Origin: a virus
Virus record (IMG/VR): IMGVR_UViG_3300036985_003138
Span: 1-31,413 of that record
Direction: 5' to 3' (one strand)
Length of the DNA: 31,413 nt
Shown: piece after piece, positions 21,517 to 29,002 of the stretch
Position numbering within the stretch: the stretch's first letter is position 1
Layout of the letters: every line of letters begins with the position of its first letter
Translations under genes and position numbers: made by a program
The notes under the pieces: model-generated
Told to the model about the DNA's origin: nothing
Databases searched by the model: none
Seen by the model: only the letters and a program-made list of their open reading frames with translations

Positions 21517-21841
21517 CAAAAACGAAATAATGGCATTTTGGGAATCAGATGCACAAGAGGTAGAGCTACCCCACGCAACACTAACTAAAGAGATTGAACC
21601 TGATGGCGCGAGGAAAATAATAGCCTGTGAGCTTGAATTCTTAGAGCGAGAAAGTCAAGCATCGGAGGATATGTTGGACGCGCTATGTAAGCGATATAAC
21701 GGAGAATGGTATTACCGCACGGGGGCGAGTGATGCGTACTACATATATTTCACCGACCCTGATGACGCAATATGGTTTGTAAACCACGCCGCTTGGGACA
21801 TAGCCAATGGCTACATAGAGGAGCATACCAATGACATCTAA
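21494..21841 (+). CDS. Acidic phage protein of unknown function
   Basis: 115 aa, acidic (many Glu/Asp). Segments: AFWESDAQEVELPHATLTKE, then a long helix ACELEFLERESQASEDMLDA and a beta part EWYYRTGASDAYYIYFTDP with DDAIWFVNHAAW at the end. An acidic small early protein could be a DNA mimic or an inhibitor; there is no direct evidence. Start ATG 21494 with GAGGA 9 nt before. It overlaps the ligase gene by 11 bp. Confidence 0.55.
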   Translation: MTQMTPSNKNEIMAFWESDAQEVELPHATLTKEIEPDGARKIIACELEFLERESQASEDMLDALCKRYNGEWYYRTGASDAYYIYFTDPDDAIWFVNHAAWDIANGYIEEHTNDI

Positions 21842-22736
21842 AACATTCAAACCACTACTCGCAGCGAAATGCGAGGATATGTCAACACTACGTTACCCTG
21901 TATATTGTAGCCCGAAGCTCGATGGCATAAGATGTGTTGTTTTTGATGGTGTGCTACTCAGCCGCACACTAAAACCTATCCCAAACAAAGAACTGCAAGC
22001 ACGCTATGGCAGACCCGAATTTAACGGACTAGACGGCGAGATGATTTGGGGTAGCCCAACAGCACCCGATGTATTTAACAAAACAACGTCATGTGTCATG
22101 ACACGCGATGCTAACGCAGACCACGTTAAGTTTTATGCGTTTGACTACTTTGGGCAAGCTACAACAGATGAGAAATTCCACCTACGCTTAGACTTACTAT
22201 GTGAAGATTTTATAGGTGTCGAGGGTATATCTATTGTCCCGCAGCTACATTGCAAGGACGAAAAATTTTTACAAGAAGCAGAACAACGCTTTGTTAGCGC
22301 AGGGTATGAAGGCGCGATGATTCGTGACCCACAAGGTTTATATAAATGTGGTAGAAGCACGCTCAAAGAACAGATACTACTAAAGTTCAAACGCTTTGAA
22401 ACGAGCGAAGCCATCATACTGGGCTTCGAGGAGAAAATGCACAACGACAACATAGCTACCACAGATGAAAGGGGGTACACTAAACGCAGTTCTCACCTAG
22501 AGAACCGACGACCTGCTGGCACATTGGGTGCCTTGATAGTACAAGACCTGGATAGTAAGGTGCTGTTTAATATAGGCACTGGTTTCACAGACGCAGAACG
22601 CACAGAAATATGGCGCAACCAAGACGCATACTTGTGTAAAACAGTATCGTACCAGCACTTTCCTGTTGGTACTGTAGACAAACCACGATTCCCCAGCTAC
22701 AGAGGGATTCGCAACACAATAGACTTAGGAGTATGA
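21831..22736 (+). CDS. ATP-dependent DNA ligase
   Basis: 301 aa, near the size of small phage ligases such as T7. Nucleotidyltransferase motifs in order: motif I SPKLDGIRC with the adenylated Lys K29; GLDGEM (66-71); motif III FYAFDY (101-106); motif IV EGAMIRD (160-166); motif V LLKFKRF (K185, K187). A C-terminal OB-fold follows (GTLGALIVQDLDSKVLFNIG). It seals nicks using ATP during replication and repair. Its stop overlaps ATG 22733 (ATGA), but the next gene more likely starts at 22739. Confidence 0.92.
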   Translation: MTSKTFKPLLAAKCEDMSTLRYPVYCSPKLDGIRCVVFDGVLLSRTLKPIPNKELQARYGRPEFNGLDGEMIWGSPTAPDVFNKTTSCVMTRDANADHVKFYAFDYFGQATTDEKFHLRLDLLCEDFIGVEGISIVPQLHCKDEKFLQEAEQRFVSAGYEGAMIRDPQGLYKCGRSTLKEQILLKFKRFETSEAIILGFEEKMHNDNIATTDERGYTKRSSHLENRRPAGTLGALIVQDLDSKVLFNIGTGFTDAERTEIWRNQDAYLCKTVSYQHFPVGTVDKPRFPSYRGIRNTIDLGV

Positions 22737-22738
22737 AA

Positions 22739-24151
22739 ATGAACAAAGAGAAAGTGCGTGAGTTAGCTGCAAAACTGTTTACTGAATGGGGTTTACATAT
22801 TCTGAAAGGTGAAAGTGTAATCACAGAATGGCTAGAACAAAACCAGCCAGATGAGAAAAATATGTTTGATTGGACGGATGGTGAGATAGAAGGTTTCGCT
22901 ATTGAGTTAGTCGGGAAAGACTTTTCAAATTTGCAGGAAGTTATCAATAATCTTCAAAGTATGTTTAAAGCCATGCGCCGTGATTTTGATAAAGCTAAAT
23001 CAAAACTACCGTTAAGTAATGAGCAGGTGTATGACGAGCTTTATCAGGAATATCAGGATGTTAAAAAGGAACTCGAACAACTCAAGTCGCAGCAAGAAGT
23101 AAAGGAAGTGATTGTAGGGCTTAGTGATGAGCAGGTAGGCTACTTAGCTGCGTATTTCGTTTCTAAAGATTATGGGTTTTTTGGTGAGATTGAAACAGTC
23201 ATTAAAGATTGGCAGAAATCACAAACCTTCACACAACCTGAATCAAATACGCTTGAAGTTGTCGTAGGGCTTAGTGAGGGTCAGGTTAGCAAATTTGCAT
23301 ACGAGCAGTATGGTGACACCGATGATGCGACCGAACTAATGCAAGATTTGATATTGTGGCTTAAAACCCAAACCTTCACACAACCAGAAGTAAAAGAAGT
23401 GGTTGTTGGGCTTAGTGATGAGCAGGTAGATGAGCTTTTTAACTACTTCCCGTTCAAAGCCACAAAAGACGAATTCATTGAGGGCTATCAAGAATGGGCT
23501 AAAACCCAAACATTCGCACAACCAGAAGTGAAAGAAATTGCGGTTGGACTTAGCGATGAGCAGGTTACCGCTTTTGCTTGTTATTATGGATTGTCAATAA
23601 CAGAGCAGAGCAAATTAAGGTGTGAACTGAAAAAATGGCTTAAAGCCCAAACATTCGCACAACCAAACACATTGCTTGAATACCAGCTTGATGAAGCGAG
23701 AAAGGAAATTAATCGTGTTGAGTCCTTGAATGCCAATTTACTCAAGCAGCAGTTTCAACCTGATTGGGATGATGCGCCTGAGTGGGCTAGTTGGTTGGCT
23801 CAGGATGAATCGGGCGCATGGATATGGTATGAAACCAAACCGACACTAAACGGCATGGAGTGGGCAGAAAGAAATGGACGTGTAAAACCAGTTAATAGTG
23901 TTGACGGCTGGGCAAGAACCCTACAAGAACGCCCAAGCGAAACAGAACAAAAACAAGAGGTTGCTAAGTTTGAAGTGAACTTAGATAAACTCGATGAAGG
24001 TGTGGTATCAATTCAGTATGGGTATATCACTTACGACAAGGATGGAAATACACAATGGTTTGAAGTCGGAAATCCACTTTATCGCCCAAAACCCACACAG
24101 CAGGTTGAAGTTGGGGAGGTTTGGGTTCGCACTTTGGTCAAGATGAAGTAA
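22739..24151 (+). CDS. Modular repeat protein A, C-terminus altered by a frameshift
   Basis: 470 aa from ATG 22739 (GGAG 7 nt before; ATG 22733 is too close). Order: N-terminal helical domain ending ITEWLEQNQ (about 1-42); coiled coil (about 85-115); four 46-50-residue repeats, each GLSDEQV... plus a variable core ending WLKTQTFTQPE; a second coil; PDWDDAPEWASWLAQDESGA (a Trp-rich domain); then RPKPTQQVEVGEVW, the start of an SH3-like tail. The frame ends early at 24151. The +2 frame continues GSHFGQDEVTII to ISDFLTKFELTGE. Function unknown; the repeats suggest a binding scaffold. It is a paralog of 24267-24995. Confidence 0.7.
   Translation: MNKEKVRELAAKLFTEWGLHILKGESVITEWLEQNQPDEKNMFDWTDGEIEGFAIELVGKDFSNLQEVINNLQSMFKAMRRDFDKAKSKLPLSNEQVYDELYQEYQDVKKELEQLKSQQEVKEVIVGLSDEQVGYLAAYFVSKDYGFFGEIETVIKDWQKSQTFTQPESNTLEVVVGLSEGQVSKFAYEQYGDTDDATELMQDLILWLKTQTFTQPEVKEVVVGLSDEQVDELFNYFPFKATKDEFIEGYQEWAKTQTFAQPEVKEIAVGLSDEQVTAFACYYGLSITEQSKLRCELKKWLKAQTFAQPNTLLEYQLDEARKEINRVESLNANLLKQQFQPDWDDAPEWASWLAQDESGAWIWYETKPTLNGMEWAERNGRVKPVNSVDGWARTLQERPSETEQKQEVAKFEVNLDKLDEGVVSIQYGYITYDKDGNTQWFEVGNPLYRPKPTQQVEVGEVWVRTLVKMK
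23060..23670 (+). repeat. Four protein repeats with conserved DNA boundaries
   Basis: The GLSDEQV-coding blocks start at about 23117, 23267, 23408 and 23546, so unit length is 50, 47 and 46 codons. Boundary DNA (AAAACCCAAACCTTCACACA and GGGCTTAGTGATGAGCAGGT) is nearly identical between units and with 24267-24995, while the cores differ. One such unit is also present in the 24267 gene. Confidence 0.85.
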
Positions 24152-24264
24152 CTATAATTGGTATTAACGGTGCAGTGCTTGCGTATCAGAATAATAAAAC
24201 AAAGAATTTTGGGACGCATGGAATATCTGATTTCCTTACTAAGTTTGAGTTAACTGGAGAATAA
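24117..24264 (+). pseudogene. Out-of-frame tail of repeat protein A
   Basis: After VEVGEVW the homologous SH3-like end is found in another frame: GSHFGQDEVTIIGINGAVLA, then THGISDFLTKFELTGE and TAA at 24262-24264, two bases before the next gene. Adding one G to the GGG run at 24123-24125 restores a continuous frame that ends right where an operon gene should. The paralog keeps this end in frame (VEVGQVW... LSDFLAKFERV). Confidence 0.65.
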
Positions 24265-24266
24265 AA

Positions 24267-24995
24267 ATGATTGATAAAGAAAAAGTTTTTAAGTTAGCTA
24301 TGAAGTTAAAAAACTCATACGTTAATCAGTATGAGGATGCAATCACAGAATGGCTAGAACAAAACCAGCTTAATTCTGACGAAGTTCAAGATTATCGTGA
24401 TGAAATAGAAGAGTTGGAAAGGCATAGCCAAGAGCTGTATGAAGAAGGTAAAGCCTGTATAAAATACCAAAATGAACTAATGGATGAAATACAGCGGTTA
24501 AAATCCCAACAAAAAGAAGTTGTTGTTGGGCTTAGTGATGAGCAGGTATTCCGTGTAGCTAAAATCATGGGTTATTCCAGTGATTCAATCACGGTTGACA
24601 GAATTAACACCTATCTTAAAACCCAAACCTTCACACAGTCACAACAATTATTTATGCCATTTAGTCCTGATTGGACTGATGTTCCAGACGACATAGTGTT
24701 GTGGAGAGTCTGTTTCGAGTGGTTAAATGAAAATCATAATGTAGTAAGGAGTGATGTTTTACAGCCTGAAATAAAACGCCCAAAACCCACACAGCAGGTT
24801 GAAGTGGGGCAGGTTTGGATGCATAAGAACACACTGAATGAATACTATATAAAATCACTCGGACAAATGAAATTTAACGGTGAGTGGCATGATTCTGTAA
24901 CGTATGAATATGATGAAACAGATGAGTTCACCCGCCCACTATCCGATTTCCTTGCCAAGTTCGAGCGCGTGGGAGGGTTGGATGGCAACGTATAG
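24267..24995 (+). CDS. Modular repeat protein B
   Basis: 242 aa. Same architecture as protein A with one repeat: N-terminus MIDKEKVFKLAMKLKNS... ITEWLEQNQ; coiled coil (about 50-85); one VVVGLSDEQV... YLKTQTFTQ repeat; PDWTDVPDDIVLW; RPKPTQQVEVGQVWMHKNTL and the intact C-terminal SH3-like domain ending RPLSDFLAKFERV. The VGQVW...DFL.KFE domain occurs at the C-termini of many phage proteins. GGAG lies 8 nt upstream of the ATG. It overlaps the next gene by 14 bp. Confidence 0.7.
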   Translation: MIDKEKVFKLAMKLKNSYVNQYEDAITEWLEQNQLNSDEVQDYRDEIEELERHSQELYEEGKACIKYQNELMDEIQRLKSQQKEVVVGLSDEQVFRVAKIMGYSSDSITVDRINTYLKTQTFTQSQQLFMPFSPDWTDVPDDIVLWRVCFEWLNENHNVVRSDVLQPEIKRPKPTQQVEVGQVWMHKNTLNEYYIKSLGQMKFNGEWHDSVTYEYDETDEFTRPLSDFLAKFERVGGLDGNV

Positions 24996-25242
24996 AAAAA
25001 TCGCAACGGTTGAAGCTGAACAATTCCTGCCGTTAGACAACAAAATACCTGCTGGAGTTATTTCTAGCGGGTTAGGCGACCCAAGAAAGCGACATGATTT
25101 AGATTGGGTTATTGACACGCTTGAAGGTCGCATGACGGTTGGAAGCGGTGATTGGATTTGCACTGGTGTTGATGGCGAAAAGTGGGCTATTAAGGATTAT
25201 ATTTTTAAACGTACTTATGAGCGCGTTGGAGGTTCGGAATGA
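24982..25242 (+). CDS. Small conserved phage protein (PGDYG-like domain)
   Basis: 86 aa from ATG 24982, with GGAGGG about 8 nt before; the frame is open upstream but overlaps protein B. It starts ATYRKIATVEAEQF and later has DTLEGRMTVGSGDWICTGVD followed by KDYIFKRTYERV. This is the familiar phage pattern xxVEAxQ... LEGxMxxxxGDWIIxGVxGExxxxKxDIFxxTYE. Function unknown, frequent in phage accessory regions. Confidence 0.65.
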   Translation: MATYRKIATVEAEQFLPLDNKIPAGVISSGLGDPRKRHDLDWVIDTLEGRMTVGSGDWICTGVDGEKWAIKDYIFKRTYERVGGSE

Positions 25243-25514
25243 AAGATGATTTAGTAAGAGAAATTGACGGCTCTATCCGTTACTGTGACAGTAACATCGT
25301 AAAACTTGGGTACTGGTGGCTGGTGAAATACAAAGTGTTTGATAGCCTTGTTGATGATGCTATCGAAGCATTCAAGCAACTTGGAGGTGGCTTATTAGCA
25401 TTGTTGTTTTTGCTGTTATTGCCTAGCACACCATTCATTAAGGCATACTTTAGACTTAGACAGGCGAAAGATATGGTTGAGTACCACAATCAGTCCTATG
25501 GAGATTCAGAATGA
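25239..25514 (+). CDS. Small membrane protein
   Basis: 91 aa. Residues 49-66 (GGGLLALLFLLLLPSTPF) are one strongly hydrophobic helix, preceded by an amphipathic charged half and followed by a basic tail (KAYFRLRQAKDM). No signal peptide. It is coupled by ATGA overlaps to both neighbours. Function unknown. Confidence 0.55.
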   Translation: MKDDLVREIDGSIRYCDSNIVKLGYWWLVKYKVFDSLVDDAIEAFKQLGGGLLALLFLLLLPSTPFIKAYFRLRQAKDMVEYHNQSYGDSE

Positions 25515-25594
25515 ATCAAGTTGATATTATGTGGTTTGCAGCAACCATTGCGTTAGCACTTTTAGTTACTGTTGTTTTCGGGGGTTTAAAATGA
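25511..25594 (+). CDS. 27-aa membrane peptide
   Basis: The peptide is MNQVDIMWFAATIALALLVT plus VVFGGLK. Residues 6-25 form one transmembrane helix. It starts in an ATGA overlap with the gene before and ends in an ATGA overlap with the gene after, which is strong support for a real gene. Confidence 0.5.
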   Translation: MNQVDIMWFAATIALALLVTVVFGGLK

Positions 25595-25767
25595 TTTTAT
25601 GTGATTTTAGTGTGTTAATGAAATTGGCACATAAACTTGGGCAAGCTAAAAAATTAGCTGAATTTAACGGTGACTTTGAATCTGTTGAAAAAGCCCAAAA
25701 AGAACACGACGATTACGTTGGTGCTATTTCAAAAAGTGACGGGATGATAGTAAATGCGAGGACGTAA
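25591..25767 (+). CDS. Small helical phage protein
   Basis: 58 aa from ATG 25591 (ATGA overlap). LMKLAHKLGQAKKLAEFNGD followed by a charged helix (FESVEKAQKEHDDY). The frame is open upstream, but that part overlaps the 27-aa gene. Function unknown. Confidence 0.5.
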   Translation: MILCDFSVLMKLAHKLGQAKKLAEFNGDFESVEKAQKEHDDYVGAISKSDGMIVNART

Positions 25768-25855
25768 AAAGCTAGGCGATACCAGCGAGCGCGTTATTCG
25801 CACAATATCCGATTTCCTTGCTAATTTTGAACAGGTGAAGTCATGGTTTTACTAA
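25754..25855 (+). pseudogene. Remnant of a third repeat-protein C-terminus
   Basis: 33-codon frame from ATG 25754. Its second half, ISDFLANFEQV, and the DNA 25805-25830 match the ends of proteins A (24223-24248) and B (24939-24964). As in those cases it stands just before the next start codon (25843). The rest of the gene is missing, so it is probably a deletion remnant, though the short frame could still be translated. Confidence 0.45.
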
Positions 25856-26043
25856 TTATTATCCTGTTAATTTCAACAGGTGACGGTCATGGTGGAAAAG
25901 CATCAGCCGTGATACAGCAGGGGTTTAACGGACACTCTATTGATTCAAGACGTGCCTATATAGAGTGCATAAAGGTTAAAGATGAACTTGATTTAGCTTA
26001 CGGAAGTCAAGTTGTTTCGTCTAAATGTGTTTCGAGTTATTGA
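25843..26043 (+). CDS. Small exported protein with two cysteines
   Basis: 66 aa. A short hydrophobic start (MVLLIIILLISTGD) looks like a signal or anchor segment. The rest is polar with C42 and C62 (YIECIKVKDELD... SSKCVS), which could form a disulfide. The gene at 26654 has the same plan, and similar tiny proteins are frequent in phages. Function unknown. It starts in the remnant above. Confidence 0.5.
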   Translation: MVLLIIILLISTGDGHGGKASAVIQQGFNGHSIDSRRAYIECIKVKDELDLAYGSQVVSSKCVSSY

Positions 26044-26053
26044 GGGTATAACC

Positions 26054-26476
26054 ATGAGTAAAAGAAATTTATTACACAAAAGCAAATTGGAAGATTTTAA
26101 ATCGTGGTTAGATGCAGAAGGAATTCAGCATCGCGCTGGGAAAGGCAGCTATCAAGTATTGCAGGTTATGACGCACAAAGGATGGCAAGTTGTATTTGAC
26201 AAGCACACGGATGAACACTTCACGGTAAATGAAGTTCTTGTTCCAATCGTGACTAGGTTTATTAGGTCTAAGAAGAAAGTGCCTGACGATGTGTCTGATT
26301 TACTTGAAGCATTACAGTTAATTTTCAAGCACTACGACAGAAACAACGGTGAAGCACCGCACCACTGTCATGCACATAAAGCGCACTGGGATTTAGATGA
26401 TTCACCATGCGAAGTCTGTGCAGATTGGGAGAAGGCAAGATTGGCAATAAACAAAAGCAACAGGAGAGTACGATGA
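26054..26476 (+). CDS. Phage protein with His/Cys-rich C-terminus
   Basis: 140 aa from ATG 26054, with TGAGGG about 7 nt before. N-terminal part KLEDFKSWLDAEGIQHRAGK... WQVVFDKHTDEHFTVNE is alpha/beta. It is followed by a helix and a cluster H103 H104 C105 H106 H108 H111 and C119 C122 (APHHCHAHKAHWDLDDSPCE), a likely metal-binding site. Not a recognised family. It overlaps the next gene by 4 bp. Confidence 0.6.
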   Translation: MSKRNLLHKSKLEDFKSWLDAEGIQHRAGKGSYQVLQVMTHKGWQVVFDKHTDEHFTVNEVLVPIVTRFIRSKKKVPDDVSDLLEALQLIFKHYDRNNGEAPHHCHAHKAHWDLDDSPCEVCADWEKARLAINKSNRRVR

Positions 26477-26652
26477 TAACTGAGCATGAAGTACACACAA
26501 TTCATGCCACGTTAGAGCAGATTCAAGCGATGGCGCAGTGTTTTGAAACAGTAGTGCGAACAGAAAAAGAAGGGTCTGACATGTACCAAGCAGCCAACAC
26601 GGGGTTAGCGGTAATGATGGGTAACTTCATATTTAATATCAAAGGAGAATAG
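26473..26652 (+). CDS. Small helical phage protein
   Basis: 59 aa from ATG 26473, coupled by ATGA. MITEHEVHTIHATLEQIQAM, then AANTGLAVMMGNFIFNIKGE. Almost all-helical, slightly acidic. The frame is open upstream only as a shadow. Function unknown; a GGAG motif for the next gene lies at its end. Confidence 0.5.
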   Translation: MITEHEVHTIHATLEQIQAMAQCFETVVRTEKEGSDMYQAANTGLAVMMGNFIFNIKGE

Positions 26653-26653
26653 C

Positions 26654-26824
26654 ATGGCGTATTTAGTAATGATTTCAGTAGTAACAACCTTTTCGGCATT
26701 AGGTAAGCCCCACGACAGCTATGTGTCATCGGTAGAACGTATAAAATATGCAGACTGTTTAGTGTTGAAAGACGCAGTAAGCAAAGCACACCACGCAGTA
26801 ACGTGCATTAAGGAGGGGAAATGA
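26654..26824 (+). CDS. Small exported protein with two cysteines
   Basis: 56 aa. N-terminal hydrophobic stretch MAYLVMISVVTTFSALG, then a polar domain with C35 and C51 (YADCLVLKDAVSKAHHAVTC). Same plan as the 25843 gene. The stop overlaps the polymerase start as ATGA, and the sequence AAGGAGG in its last codons serves as the polymerase ribosome-binding site. Confidence 0.55.
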   Translation: MAYLVMISVVTTFSALGKPHDSYVSSVERIKYADCLVLKDAVSKAHHAVTCIKEGK

Positions 26825-28638
26825 ACATTGTCACATTGGATTTTGAAAGCTATTTTGCTAAAGATTTCAGCCTGTCCAAACTGACCTATGATGAGTATAT
26901 AAACTCTGACCGCTTTGAGGTTATTGGTGTTGGAGTTCAGGTAAATGATGGCGAACCCAAATGGTTTAGTGGGGATTACGAGGCAACAAAGCGAGCTTTA
27001 GAAGCTCTGAATTTAGAAAACAGCGCGGTCATTATGCACAATGCGATGTTCGATGCGTCTATCTTGTCATTCCACTATGGGATTAAACCGAAGGTTATCT
27101 TTGATACCCTATCAATGGCACGCGCTCTACACAACATGAACGTAGGCAACAGCTTAAGCAGACTAGCAACCCATTATGGTATCGGGGAGAAAGGTACTGA
27201 GGTTTATAACTTCATTGGATACAACCGTAAGGATTTTACGCCAGAAGAACTCGCAGCCTACGGCGCGTACTGTAAGCAAGACGTTAATTTGACGCGCCAG
27301 CTATTTGACATCATGGCACCGCACTTCAATAGCATAGAGTTGAAGCTCATTGATATGACGATACGAATGTACAGCGAACCTGTATTGCAGTATGACCGTG
27401 ATTTTCTAATGAATCATCTGGAGAATGTAAAAGCTGCACAGCAAAAGTTCTTAGATGACCTTAACTTAACAGCAACGGAGCTACGTTCAAACCCTAAATT
27501 CGCGGACTTATTGCGAGCGCAAGGGGTAGAGCCACCCACAAAACTGAACCCGAAAGGTATTGAAACCTACGCCTTCGCCAAGACCGATGAAGGACTCAAA
27601 GATTTACTAGAGCATGATAACCCCGCAGTTCAGGCACTGGTAGCAGCGCGTTTAGGCGTGAAAAGTAGTTTAGAAGAAACCAGAGCGCAAGGTTTTATCG
27701 AAACAGGAGATAGGTGTGAGGGTAAGCTCCCTGTAGGTTTAAGTTACTATGGAGCGCGTTCAGGTCGCTTTAGTGCAACACAAAAAAGTCAGTACCAGAA
27801 TTTGCCTAATAAGTCAAACCTCAAGCAAGGTATCATCGCGCCGCCCAACCATGTTATCGTGGGTTTAGACTTATCAAATATCGAGCTGCGTGTAGGACTC
27901 TGGTTCGCTGGGCAGTGGGACAAATTAAAAATTCTACAAGACGGGTTGGATTTGTACAAAGACTTCGCATCAACAGTATTCAACGTGGCGTATGATGATG
28001 TGACTAAAGACCAAAGGTTCATTTCAAAAACGTCGATTTTATCCTTGGTATATGGCACCTCTGACAATAAACTACGCACAGCTATTAAAGCAGGTTCAGG
28101 GGTGGACATTGGTGATGTAGAAGCAAAGCGCATTGTATCTTTATACCGCGAAGAACATCCTAATGTCGTGGCTTTATGGAAACAAGGAGGTGAAGCTATC
28201 AAAGCCATTGCCAACAATACAGTCATGTACATGGGGGAAAACAATGTGTGCTATGTAGACGGGAAAAAAGGAGTGCTACTCCCTTCGGGCTTATATATGC
28301 AGTATCAAGGACTTCGCCAACAATATAACGAGGGGAAAAAAGAGTGGGTATATGATAAGAACTCACGGGAGATAGATAGGATATATTCTAGTAAATGTAT
28401 GCAGAATTTGACCCAAGCACTTGCTCGATGTGTTATTGGCGAGGCAATGGTACGAATCCATAGGTACTATCCCATCTGTTTGACAGTACACGACTCTTTA
28501 TATAGTATTGTCCACGAGTCACAAGCTCAGGCAGCCTACGAGTTCATGCTTGATGAATTAACCAAAACACCCGCATGGCTACCAGGCATCGTACTTGCTG
28601 CTGAAGGTGGTTGGGGTAAAACATTGAAGGATGTGTAA
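26821..28638 (+). CDS. Family A DNA polymerase with 3'-5' exonuclease
   Basis: 605 aa. Exonuclease domain: DFE (D7, E9), HNAMFD (N74, D78) and Y150xxxD154. Polymerase domain: YYGARSGRFSA, motif A GLDLSNIELR (D349), motif B RFISK... LVYG (R399, K403, Y411) and motif C VHDS (D558). HDS instead of the HDE of bacterial Pol I is common in phage members. There is no 5' nuclease domain, as in T7. It is the main replicative polymerase. No thioredoxin-binding insertion can be identified by eye. AAGGAGG precedes it by 7 nt. Confidence 0.93.
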   Translation: MNIVTLDFESYFAKDFSLSKLTYDEYINSDRFEVIGVGVQVNDGEPKWFSGDYEATKRALEALNLENSAVIMHNAMFDASILSFHYGIKPKVIFDTLSMARALHNMNVGNSLSRLATHYGIGEKGTEVYNFIGYNRKDFTPEELAAYGAYCKQDVNLTRQLFDIMAPHFNSIELKLIDMTIRMYSEPVLQYDRDFLMNHLENVKAAQQKFLDDLNLTATELRSNPKFADLLRAQGVEPPTKLNPKGIETYAFAKTDEGLKDLLEHDNPAVQALVAARLGVKSSLEETRAQGFIETGDRCEGKLPVGLSYYGARSGRFSATQKSQYQNLPNKSNLKQGIIAPPNHVIVGLDLSNIELRVGLWFAGQWDKLKILQDGLDLYKDFASTVFNVAYDDVTKDQRFISKTSILSLVYGTSDNKLRTAIKAGSGVDIGDVEAKRIVSLYREEHPNVVALWKQGGEAIKAIANNTVMYMGENNVCYVDGKKGVLLPSGLYMQYQGLRQQYNEGKKEWVYDKNSREIDRIYSSKCMQNLTQALARCVIGEAMVRIHRYYPICLTVHDSLYSIVHESQAQAAYEFMLDELTKTPAWLPGIVLAAEGGWGKTLKDV

Positions 28639-28823
28639 TGCGATTACATGATTTAATACAACAGTTAAAGCAGTTCCACCCTGATTCGCAGGTGGATATG
28701 TACCACGTTATACCATCACCCGATGGCGCGAAAACGTATATGAAACTATCACCGTCAGCAATGTACCTAGAAGATGGTGGCGCAGTAATAACCATAGAAC
28801 TATCAGCAACAGGAGTAAGATAA
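28638..28823 (+). CDS. Small phage protein, unknown
   Basis: 61 aa. MRLHDLIQQLKQFHPDSQVD (an N-terminal helix as in small phage LxxLxxxxPDxxV proteins), then beta-like YMKLSPSAMYLEDGGAVITI. Coupled to the polymerase by TAATG and to the next gene by TAATG. Function unknown. Confidence 0.55.
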   Translation: MRLHDLIQQLKQFHPDSQVDMYHVIPSPDGAKTYMKLSPSAMYLEDGGAVITIELSATGVR

Positions 28824-29002
28824 TGACAATAGGTGAAGTAATTAAGCTGTGGGAAGATGAGCTGCAAGAACTGAAAGGTGTTCTGTACCAACTTGGGGAT
28901 AAGGCTGATACAGTCCAGTACAACTTATACGCTGCTGAAGCCTTGAGATTATCTATGTGCATTAACGAGATATATAAACAACAGATAGGGGTAAGAAAAT
29001 GA
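28823..29002 (+). CDS. Small helical phage protein, unknown
   Basis: 59 aa, all-helical: MTIGEVIKLWEDELQELKGV, then QYNLYAAEALRLSMCINEIY. Starts in TAATG and ends in ATGA, so it is translated between the polymerase and nuclease genes. Not recognised; a replication accessory role is possible by context only. Confidence 0.5.
   Translation: MTIGEVIKLWEDELQELKGVLYQLGDKADTVQYNLYAAEALRLSMCINEIYKQQIGVRK

Noticed and set aside
27789-28244. 151-codon minus-strand frame inside the polymerase gene
   Set aside because: Antisense to conserved polymerase motifs A and B, opposite to the operon direction, no ribosome-binding site.
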